A stretch of 64,000 nucleotides of DNA from Pseudidiomarina atlantica (GTDB lineage Bacteria; Pseudomonadota; Gammaproteobacteria; Enterobacterales; Alteromonadaceae). The stretch spans positions 1-64,000 of the forward strand of contig NZ_JPIN01000002.1 of assembly GCF_000753735.1 (NCBI RefSeq), written 5' to 3'. The stretch's first letter is position 1, and every line of letters begins with the position of its first letter. Made by a program: the position numbers and the translations under genes. Under the pieces are notes generated by a model. That model was given only the letters and a program-made list of their open reading frames with translations, was not told where the DNA came from and made no database searches. Shown here in pieces: positions 53,344 through 60,189 of the stretch.

Positions 53344-55159
53344 ACAACTCGATCACAAAATGCAGTTTATTCACGACTATTTACAAGCTCAAAATGCAGC
53401 AGATGGCTCGAAAATGGATGCCAATGCTAATGTCACGCAAAAGAACATTGCGACGCTGGAAGCTGAGCTAATGAAAGACTTTTTCGTGCAGGTCAACCGC
53501 AAGCAAGTCAGTAGCAAAATTGCCGAGCTGTTTGGCAATGATTTGGCGCAAGAATATGTGCGTCAAATCGAAGATCATGAGATCTATGTGCACGATGAAA
53601 CCAGTTTAAAACCCTACTGTGTATCGGTCACCATGTACCCATTTTTGCGTGACGGTCTAACGAAGCTTGGCGGTGAGTCGCAAGCCCCGAAGCACTTGGA
53701 AAGCTTATGCGGTTGCTTCGTCAATTTTGTCTTTGCCGTCAGTTCGCAATTTGCTGGCGCGGTGGCAACGGTCGAGTTTCTTACCTACTTCGATTACTTC
53801 GCTCGCAAAGACTATGGCGATGACTACCTCAACACTCACCGTCATCAAATTGAGAATCACCTGCAACATGTGGTGTATGCCCTGAATCAACCCGCGGCGG
53901 CCCGAGGCTATCAAAGTGTCTTTTGGAATATCTCGGTCTATGATCAGTTCTATTTCGAGAGTATGTTTGGCGATTTTGTCTTCCCAGATTTCAGTAAGCC
54001 GGAGTGGAACTCGGTAAGCGCCTTGCAGGATTTCTTTATGCAATGGTTCAATGACGAACGCAAGAAAACCATTCTCACCTTCCCAGTTGTGACCGTGGCA
54101 ATGTTAACCGACGACGGCAAATGCAAAGACCAAGCCTTCGCCGAGAGCATTGCCGGTGAACTCGCACAGGGTAACTCATTCTTTGTCTATTTATCGGACA
54201 ATGCCGACTCGTTAGCGTCATGTTGTCGACTACGTAGCGAAATTAGCGACAATACCTTCTCGTATACCTTAGGTGCTGGTGGGGTAGCTACCGGATCTAT
54301 CAACGTGATCACCGTCAACATGAATCGCTTGGTGCAAGACGGCCGCGATCTCGCTACCGAAATCGACAAAATTCATAAGTACCAAGTGGCCTACCGCAAG
54401 TTGATGGAAGAGTATCAAGCGGCCGGTTTGTTGACGGTTTATGACGCTGGCTTTATCAGTCTCGATAAGCAGTTCTTAACTATTGGTATTAACGGCATGG
54501 TGGAAGCGGCCGAATCGCAAGGCATTGTCGCCGGTAATAATCCTGAGTATACCGCCTTTGTTCGCAATCATTTAAAAGTGATTTACGATGCTAACCGTGC
54601 CGCGCGTCAAGCATACGGCTACATGTTCAACACCGAATTTGTGCCGGCTGAAAATCTGGGCGTGAAAAACGCCAAATGGGATCGCGCAGATGGCTACTTT
54701 GTGCCTCGAGATTGTTATAACTCGTATTTCTATGTAGTTGAAGACGAGGAATCCAACGCGCTGGACAAGTTTGTGCTGCATGGCTCTGAGCTGACACAAT
54801 ATCTTGATGGCGGCTCCGCGTTGCACTTGAATCTCGATGAGAAGCTTACCCAGCCAGGCTATTTGGCGTTGCTGAATACCGCCGCGCGGACCGGTTGTAA
54901 CTATTTCTGCATCAACGTAAAAATTACCATTTGCAATGCCTGTGAACATATCGACAAGCGCACACTTAGTGCTTGTTCTGACTGTGGTTCGACCGACATC
55001 GATTACGGCACACGAGTGATTGGTTACTTGAAGCGGGTTTCGGCGTTTAGCTCAGGGCGGCAAAAAGAACACAATAAACGTCACTATCACCGTCAGCATC
55101 AGGCGCAAGTCGAGCATCCGGTCGGTGCCGCACAACGTGCGTGGCAACAAGCAAGTTAG
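53324..55159 (+). CDS. nrdD: anaerobic ribonucleoside-triphosphate reductase NrdD
   Basis: NrdD (611 residues) makes deoxynucleotides without oxygen through a glycyl radical. The C-terminal radical site is in GTRVIGYLKRVSAFSSGRQ (Gly near residue 580), and the structural zinc site is CNACEHIDKRTLSACSDC. The core has HIYVHDETSLKPYC-like and GCFVNFVFAVSSQFAGAVA segments. It begins directly in the catalytic region: the N-terminal ATP-cone of about 90-100 residues present in E. coli NrdD (712 residues) is absent, so dATP inhibition through that domain should not occur. The RBS AAGGAAC lies inside nrdG. A strong terminator follows. Confidence 0.95.
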   Translation: MLRLQPEQLDHKMQFIHDYLQAQNAADGSKMDANANVTQKNIATLEAELMKDFFVQVNRKQVSSKIAELFGNDLAQEYVRQIEDHEIYVHDETSLKPYCVSVTMYPFLRDGLTKLGGESQAPKHLESLCGCFVNFVFAVSSQFAGAVATVEFLTYFDYFARKDYGDDYLNTHRHQIENHLQHVVYALNQPAAARGYQSVFWNISVYDQFYFESMFGDFVFPDFSKPEWNSVSALQDFFMQWFNDERKKTILTFPVVTVAMLTDDGKCKDQAFAESIAGELAQGNSFFVYLSDNADSLASCCRLRSEISDNTFSYTLGAGGVATGSINVITVNMNRLVQDGRDLATEIDKIHKYQVAYRKLMEEYQAAGLLTVYDAGFISLDKQFLTIGINGMVEAAESQGIVAGNNPEYTAFVRNHLKVIYDANRAARQAYGYMFNTEFVPAENLGVKNAKWDRADGYFVPRDCYNSYFYVVEDEESNALDKFVLHGSELTQYLDGGSALHLNLDEKLTQPGYLALLNTAARTGCNYFCINVKITICNACEHIDKRTLSACSDCGSTDIDYGTRVIGYLKRVSAFSSGRQKEHNKRHYHRQHQAQVEHPVGAAQRAWQQAS

Positions 55160-55182
55160 CGCGGCGTAACGAACTACTCACA

Positions 55183-55208
55183 AAGAGGGAGCTTGGCTCC
55201 CTTTTTTG
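55183..55208 (+). terminator. rho-independent terminator after nrdD
   Basis: Stem AGGGAGC/GCTCCCT with loop TTG, preceded by AAAG and followed by six T residues; 24 bases after the nrdD stop. Confidence 0.93.
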
Positions 55209-55277
55209 TTGTATGGGTTTGTCGGTTCGAACCACGTACACTCTGCAGTTACATCTATTTTTGCCGAGATACGTACT

Positions 55278-55685
55278 ATGGTTATTGAAAGTTATGCCGA
55301 CCTCATTGCTGCAGCCAAGCAGCAACCTGAACCGCAGCGGCTGTTATTTGTGCTAGCCAAAGCGGAATTACCGCAAGATGCGACCTCGAGTCAGCAGCAA
55401 CGCTTTGCAGCGCAACAAGGCGGCGCATTAGAGCCGGTGCTTTGCGTAGATAAGCTGCCTGATGAAGTGGCTGACTTTAATACCTTGATCGAAGAATCAG
55501 GTCACACTGGTGTTGAGTGGGATATTGCTTTTATCGCCAGTATGGAGGGCCGTGCAGGCCATCCACCGAGCAGTGATGAGGCCGATCAACCACTTACTTT
55601 GATGGTGAATAAAATAAAAGCCGGCAGCATTGCCGACTTTGTGACCGTAAATAAGCAAGGCGAACTGTTACAGTTGTTCGCCTAA
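55278..55685 (+). CDS. conserved small protein often mislabelled ribonucleotide reductase subunit alpha
   Basis: The product has 135 residues; it is soluble, acidic and without signal peptide. It has VIESYADLIAAAKQQPEPQRLLFVLAKAELPQDA, GGALEPVLCVDKLPDEV and WDIAFIASMEGRAG in order, a pattern I recognise from a conserved gammaproteobacterial family that databases tend to call ribonucleotide reductase subunit alpha. It has none of the active-site residues of a reductase and is far too small. The ATG at 55278 was chosen because the earlier frame runs back through the nrdD terminator. The function is unknown; nearness to nrdD may be a coincidence or the source of the name. Confidence 0.75.
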   Translation: MVIESYADLIAAAKQQPEPQRLLFVLAKAELPQDATSSQQQRFAAQQGGALEPVLCVDKLPDEVADFNTLIEESGHTGVEWDIAFIASMEGRAGHPPSSDEADQPLTLMVNKIKAGSIADFVTVNKQGELLQLFA

Positions 55686-55692
55686 GCTGTGA

Positions 55693-57060
55693 TTAAACTA
55701 CTTTGGAATAACGAGGCGCGGTTGCCTCGTTATCTAGGTACGCATCAAAGCAAGCGCAGATACTGCGCACCCACAAACGCCCTAGCTCTGTCACTTTAAG
55801 TGAGTGCTCGCTAACCTCAACCAGGCCGTCCTCTATGAAAGGTGCAAGCTTTTCTTGTGCGGTGGCAAAGTACTGCCAGAAATCGTCAAGGTGCCAGTCC
55901 GCGGCAAAACTTGTGATGTCGAGCTCAAAATGACAAATCACTTGGGAGATCAGCGCGGCACGTAATCTATCGTCAGCGCTTAAGGTAAATCCTTTCACGA
56001 CAGGTAGCTGGTCTTGCTCCAACGCTTTGTAATAGTCAGGCAGGTCTTTGCTGTTTTGCCACAATACACCGTCAATTTGGCTAATCGATGAAGCACCGAT
56101 GCCGAGCATGCAATCCTGTCCGGCAGTGGTATAGCCTTGGAAGTTGCGTTGTAGGCGTCCTTGCTGCTGGGCAATCGCCAGCTCATCCGCTCTTTTCGCA
56201 AAATGGTCCATACCAATGAATTGATAACCTGCTGCAGTAAACTTAGTGATACCAAGTTGCAGTAACTCCAGCTTGATCGGCGCCGACGGCAACGAACTAT
56301 CGGCAATCTTCCGTTGCCCCGCAAAACGGCTCGGTAGGTGCGCATAGCTAAACAACGAAACACGATCCGGATTCAGCGCAATCACTTGTTCAATTGACGC
56401 TGCAAACGAGGAGGGCTGTTGATACGGCAAGCCGTAAATCAAGTCCAAGTTAATCGAGCTAAAACCAAGCTCGCGACTCAGTTGTACCTGATGCTTTATT
56501 AAATCGGTGTCTTGCACACGATTAATAGCGATTTGTACTTTTTCATCAAAATCTTGCACGCCATAACTGACACGATTGAAGCCGAGCTCGCGCAGATGGC
56601 GCAACTTCTCATCACTGCAACTGCGCGGGTCGATTTCGATGCTCAACTCAGCATCGTCAGTGATGCGAAAGTGTTGTTGCAGTAACGCCATTAAGCGACT
56701 TAATTGCGCTTCGGTGAGGAAGGTTGGTGTGCCTCCGCCCATGTGAATTTGATTGACGGCTTTGTGTGCGATATGCGGCTGATAAATGGCCATTTCTTTC
56801 GCCAGCATGTCGAGGTAGCGGTCCGCTTTGTGCTGATGGCGGGTAATAACTTTGTTACAGCCACAGTAATAGCAAAGCTTGTGACAGAATGGCAAATGGA
56901 TGTAGAGGCTTAACGCCTGTGGTCCATGTGCCAAAGTATCAAAAACCTTTTGCTGCGGGAAACCCGACTGCAGCGCAAGCGCTGTAGGATACGACGTATA
57001 ACGCGGCCCATTGATATTGTACTTATCGATGAGTGCTTGATCCCATTTGACTGCAGACAT
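55693..57060 (-). CDS. hemN: oxygen-independent coproporphyrinogen III dehydrogenase HemN
   Basis: HemN (455 residues) is the radical-SAM enzyme that oxidises coproporphyrinogen III without O2, allowing heme synthesis during nitrate respiration. The cluster motif is LPFCHKLCYYCGCNKVITR (C-X3-C-X2-C plus the extra Cys), preceded by GPRYTSYPTAL. GGGTPTFL, EIDPRSC, SYGVQDFDEKVQ and DLIYGLPYQ follow as in the family. The promoter region holds an FNR-type box (57146) and a NarL-type 7-2-7 pair (57125). Confidence 0.97.
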   Translation of the reverse strand: MSAVKWDQALIDKYNINGPRYTSYPTALALQSGFPQQKVFDTLAHGPQALSLYIHLPFCHKLCYYCGCNKVITRHQHKADRYLDMLAKEMAIYQPHIAHKAVNQIHMGGGTPTFLTEAQLSRLMALLQQHFRITDDAELSIEIDPRSCSDEKLRHLRELGFNRVSYGVQDFDEKVQIAINRVQDTDLIKHQVQLSRELGFSSINLDLIYGLPYQQPSSFAASIEQVIALNPDRVSLFSYAHLPSRFAGQRKIADSSLPSAPIKLELLQLGITKFTAAGYQFIGMDHFAKRADELAIAQQQGRLQRNFQGYTTAGQDCMLGIGASSISQIDGVLWQNSKDLPDYYKALEQDQLPVVKGFTLSADDRLRAALISQVICHFELDITSFAADWHLDDFWQYFATAQEKLAPFIEDGLVEVSEHSLKVTELGRLWVRSICACFDAYLDNEATAPRYSKVV

Positions 57061-57124
57061 AATAGGCTCCCAACTTGCTGCAAGTGTGAGCCTGAATTTT
57101 ACGTGATTTAGCTCATAAATTTGA

Positions 57125-57140
57125 TACTCCTGAAGGGTTA
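57125..57140 (-). promoter_or_regulatory. NarL/NarP-type 7-2-7 site upstream of hemN
   Basis: TACTCCT-GA-AGGGTTA: the left heptamer is a perfect TACYYMT, the right 6 of 7. It lies 65 bases before hemN and 5 bases from an FNR-type box, FNR being on the far side. The same order and nearly the same spacing occur before moaA. Confidence 0.7.
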
Positions 57141-57145
57141 CTTCT

Positions 57146-57159
57146 TTGATCTAGATCAT
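57146..57159 (-). promoter_or_regulatory. FNR/DNR-type box upstream of hemN
   Basis: TTGAT-CTAG-ATCAT matches the FNR palindrome at 9 of 10 fixed positions. It overlaps the last codons of ubiT, 86 bases before hemN. Confidence 0.75.
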
Positions 57160-57633
57160 GGAATTCTCTGCCAGCTTGCACAATTGCTGATACATGACCG
57201 CAGGTAGTCGCTGTTTCAGCTCAATGGTGTCTAATAGGTTCTTGATTTCGAGGCCTAGCTCAGTATCACCCGTAATCAGCAGTTTACGTCGAAAAAATAA
57301 TGTATCTGGATCGACTTGCTGTGTTGCCAGTTGCAGCAAAATCGGCCAGCTCACCCGCATTTTGACATCCCCCTCACCAGCTGCAGGACTCACCACCAGT
57401 GTAGTGCGCTGATAGCGTTGCGTGGCACTCACCTGAAACATTAGCTCAAGGTCGGTAAGGTGAATCGTTGCCGTTTTACCTAATAAGAAATCAAAAGCGC
57501 CGCGTTCACAATCTTGTTGAAATAGATGACGAAAGATTTGCGTCATGACGCCATACGAAAGTGGCTCGGGTAGCCATCTAACTGCCAACTTCACGAATAC
57601 TGGAGTTTGCTCTACTACTTTAGGAATAGCCAT
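57151..57633 (-). CDS. ubiT: UbiT, SCP2-domain lipid carrier for anaerobic ubiquinone synthesis
   Basis: UbiT (YhbT; 160 residues) is an SCP2 sterol-carrier-like protein that binds quinone intermediates and phospholipids, and is needed with UbiUV to make ubiquinone without O2. The SCP2 core is seen in FDFLLGKTATIHLTDLELMFQV and WPILLQLATQQVDPDTLFFRRKLLITGDTELGLEIKNLLD (Asp-Leu-rich end). It lies divergent from ubiU, 87 bases away, and ahead of hemN on the same strand. Confidence 0.9.
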   Translation of the reverse strand: MAIPKVVEQTPVFVKLAVRWLPEPLSYGVMTQIFRHLFQQDCERGAFDFLLGKTATIHLTDLELMFQVSATQRYQRTTLVVSPAAGEGDVKMRVSWPILLQLATQQVDPDTLFFRRKLLITGDTELGLEIKNLLDTIELKQRLPAVMYQQLCKLAENSMI

Positions 57634-57720
57634 TCATTGCCTCTGTTTTTGCGCGCCGTCAAAGATATCAGCGATTATAATTGCCATTATGAATGCATGT
57701 TTATGGCAGGGATCAATAAA

Positions 57721-58716
57721 ATGGAACTTCTTTGTCCGGCTGGCAGTATGCCGGCATTAAAAGCAGCGTTAGAAAATGGTGCTGATGCGGTTTATGTTGG
57801 CTTTAAAGGCGAAACCAATGCACGGCATTTTGCCGGGCTCAATCTCGATATGCCCACGCTGCGCGAGGCAGTACGTTTAGTTCATAGCTACGGCAAAAAA
57901 ATCCATGTGGCGATTAATACTTTTGCCCATGTGCGCACTTGGGATCATTGGCGACAAGCGGTCGATGATGCAGCGGCAGCTGGTGTCGACGTGCTTATTG
58001 TTGCAGACGTTGCGGTATTGGCCTATGCGGCCGAGCGCTATCCCAAACTAGAGCTGCATTTGAGTGTACAAGCTTCCGCTACAAATGCTGCGGCTATCGA
58101 CTTTTACAAGCAGTTTCATGTCACTCGTGTGGTGTTACCGCGGGTGCTGTCAATGCAGCAAGTGCGAGCCTTGGCGCGCACCACCGATGTCGAGTTGGAA
58201 GTCTTCGCCTTTGGCAGCTTGTGTATTATGGCAGAGGGGCGTTGTTACCTGAGCTCCTACATGACTGGGCAATCCCCAAATACCGCTGGCGCTTGTTCAC
58301 CGGCGCAGTTCGTGCGCTGGGATGAAACCGCCGATGGCGGGCTCGAGTCGCGCTTGAATGGCATTCTTATCGACCGCTTTGCTGCAGACGAAACCGCTGG
58401 TTATCCGACGCTCTGTAAGGGGCGTTTCAAAGTCGGTGATGACACTTACCATGCACTTGAGGAGCCGACCAGCCTTAACACCCTCGATTTATTGCCTGAG
58501 CTTTACCGAGAAGGTATTGCCAGCCTAAAAATTGAAGGTCGCCAACGCAGCCCTGCTTATGTGGCACAAATTACTAGAGTCTGGCGCCAAGCTATCGACC
58601 ACGTAATGTCAGACCCCGAACGATTTACCGTCGCTGACGAGTGGAATGTCGTGCTTGCGGGGCTCTCTGAAGGCAGCCAAACCACCCTTGGTGCGTACCA
58701 CCGAAAATGGAAGTGA
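57721..58716 (+). CDS. ubiU: UbiU, O2-independent ubiquinone hydroxylase subunit (U32 family)
   Basis: UbiU (YhbU; 331 residues, same as E. coli) forms with UbiV a [4Fe-4S] complex that hydroxylates ubiquinone precursors without O2 using prephenate. The start MELLCPAGSMPALKAALENGADAVYVGFK is diagnostic; earlier in-frame ATGs exist but extend beyond the family. Cysteines for the cluster are in FGSLCIMAEGRCYLSSY, GACSPAQF and YPTLCKGRF. It is followed after 3 bases by ubiV. It is a paralogue of TrhP encoded at 27.2-28.5 kb. Confidence 0.95.
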   Translation: MELLCPAGSMPALKAALENGADAVYVGFKGETNARHFAGLNLDMPTLREAVRLVHSYGKKIHVAINTFAHVRTWDHWRQAVDDAAAAGVDVLIVADVAVLAYAAERYPKLELHLSVQASATNAAAIDFYKQFHVTRVVLPRVLSMQQVRALARTTDVELEVFAFGSLCIMAEGRCYLSSYMTGQSPNTAGACSPAQFVRWDETADGGLESRLNGILIDRFAADETAGYPTLCKGRFKVGDDTYHALEEPTSLNTLDLLPELYREGIASLKIEGRQRSPAYVAQITRVWRQAIDHVMSDPERFTVADEWNVVLAGLSEGSQTTLGAYHRKWK

Positions 58717-58719
58717 TGT

Positions 58720-59619
58720 ATGCAATTCTCGTTTGGACCTATTCTCTATTTTTGGCCGCGCCAACAAGTTGAGGCTTTCTACCAAGAGGTCGCGGCCTCA
58801 GACGTTGACTGCGTCTACCTTGGCGAAACCGTTTGTAGTAAGCGCCGCGAGTTGAAATTTGAAGACTATTTTCGTATTGCGCAAATGCTACGTGAGGCTG
58901 GCAAGCAAGTTTGTTTATCGACCATGACCTTACTGGAAGCTCCTTCAGAGCTCCGTGAGCTACGCAAATACTGTGATAACGGCGAGTTCATGGTGGAAGC
59001 CAATGACGTCGGCGCAATTAGCATGTTGGCGGAGCAAAAACTTCCCTTTGTTGGTGGTGCCGCACTGCAAATCTACAATCAGCATAGTTTGCGTAAATTT
59101 ATCGGCATGGGTATGAAACGCTGGGTTATTCCGGCGGAATTGTCGCGCGATTGGCTAGCAGAATTGTTATCGGAACCAATGGTCGATAGTGTGCGCGATT
59201 GTTTCGAAACTGAACTCTTGGCTTTTGGCCACTTACCGCTGGCATGGTCCGGGCGTTGCTTCACCGCACGCTCGGAAAATCGCGCCAAAGACCAGTGCGA
59301 ATTATGCTGTATCAAGTATCCACGAGGACGTAAGGTTACCAGTCAAGATGGCACTGAAGTATTTGTGCTCAATGGCATACAGACGCAATCCGGAAGCAGG
59401 TATAACTTGATCAATCAGCTCAAAGACATGCATGGTTTGGTGGATATGGTACGCTTAAGTCCAGAACCCAAAGACAGTCTGTTATGGTTGCGCCGTTTTC
59501 AAATGAATCAAGATGGTACGCGGCCGCTACAGCTCGCCAAGTTTGAAAGCAATGGTTACTGGCTGAAGCTGGCAGGCTTAGTACAAGTACAAGAGACTCC
59601 GGAGCGCTATGAAAGCTGA
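58720..59619 (+). CDS. ubiV: UbiV, O2-independent ubiquinone hydroxylase subunit (U32 family)
   Basis: UbiV (YhbV; 299 residues) is the partner of UbiU. Typical features: FGPILYFWPRQQVEAFYQEVA, CVYLGETVCSKRRELKFEDY and the cluster cysteines in AWSGRCFTARSENRAKDQCELCC. Its 3' end overlaps mog by 11 bases. Placing it beside nitrate respiration genes fits its use for the quinol that NarI and NorZ oxidise. Confidence 0.95.
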   Translation: MQFSFGPILYFWPRQQVEAFYQEVAASDVDCVYLGETVCSKRRELKFEDYFRIAQMLREAGKQVCLSTMTLLEAPSELRELRKYCDNGEFMVEANDVGAISMLAEQKLPFVGGAALQIYNQHSLRKFIGMGMKRWVIPAELSRDWLAELLSEPMVDSVRDCFETELLAFGHLPLAWSGRCFTARSENRAKDQCELCCIKYPRGRKVTSQDGTEVFVLNGIQTQSGSRYNLINQLKDMHGLVDMVRLSPEPKDSLLWLRRFQMNQDGTRPLQLAKFESNGYWLKLAGLVQVQETPERYES

Positions 59620-60151
59620 ACAAAAACCTGCAAAGATTGGGATTTTGACTGTGAGTGACCGCGCCAGCGCGGGCATTTATGAAGATATCTCAGGTAAAGC
59701 CATCGAAGCCACGTTAAATGACTATCTGACTTCTACTTGGCAGGCGGTGTATCGGGTTATTCCGGATGAACAAGAAGTGATCGAAGCAACGCTGTGTTCG
59801 CTGGTTGATGATGAAGGCTGCTGTTTAGTCGTGACTACTGGTGGCACCGGACCTGCGGAACGAGATGTCACGCCAGAAGCAACCGAAGCTGTGTGTGACC
59901 GCATGATGCCCGGCTTTGGCGAATTGATGCGCGCTGAGTCACTGAAGTATGTGCCAACGGCGATTTTGTCGCGGCAAACGGCGGGCCTGCGTGGTTCGAG
60001 CCTTATCGTGAATCTCCCGGGCAAGCCAAAAGCCATCCGCCAGTGCCTCGATGTCGTGTTCCCCGCAATCCCATATTGCATCGACCTAATGAATGGCCCC
60101 TATCTTGAGTGCGACGAAGCTGTCATCAAGCCTTTCCGACCCAAAAAATAG
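59609..60151 (+). CDS. mog: molybdopterin adenylyltransferase Mog
   Basis: Mog (180 residues) adenylylates molybdopterin ahead of molybdenum insertion by MoeA. Motifs: IGILTVSDRASAGIYEDISGKAI at the start, VVTTGGTGPAERDVTPEAT (catalytic TGGTG and Asp), MMPGFGELMRAESLKYVPTAILSRQTAGLRG, and NLPGKPKAIRQCLDVVFPAIPYCIDLM. Unlike moaB at 30362, its active loop is canonical, so it is likely the working adenylyltransferase. It overlaps ubiV by 11 bases and is last in ubiU-ubiV-mog. Confidence 0.96.
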   Translation: MKAEQKPAKIGILTVSDRASAGIYEDISGKAIEATLNDYLTSTWQAVYRVIPDEQEVIEATLCSLVDDEGCCLVVTTGGTGPAERDVTPEATEAVCDRMMPGFGELMRAESLKYVPTAILSRQTAGLRGSSLIVNLPGKPKAIRQCLDVVFPAIPYCIDLMNGPYLECDEAVIKPFRPKK

Positions 60152-60170
60152 CCCGCACTAGGCGGGCTAT
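60141..60170 (-). terminator. rho-independent terminator after narK (shared with mog)
   Basis: Stem ATAGCCCGC/GCGGGCTAT, loop ACTAG, with a six-base T-tract on the minus strand (A-run 60143-60148 on plus). It closes the narK transcript; its left arm overlaps the mog stop, and it may act weakly on the plus strand. Confidence 0.85.
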
Positions 60171-60189
60171 CGTCACTACCAATACTACA

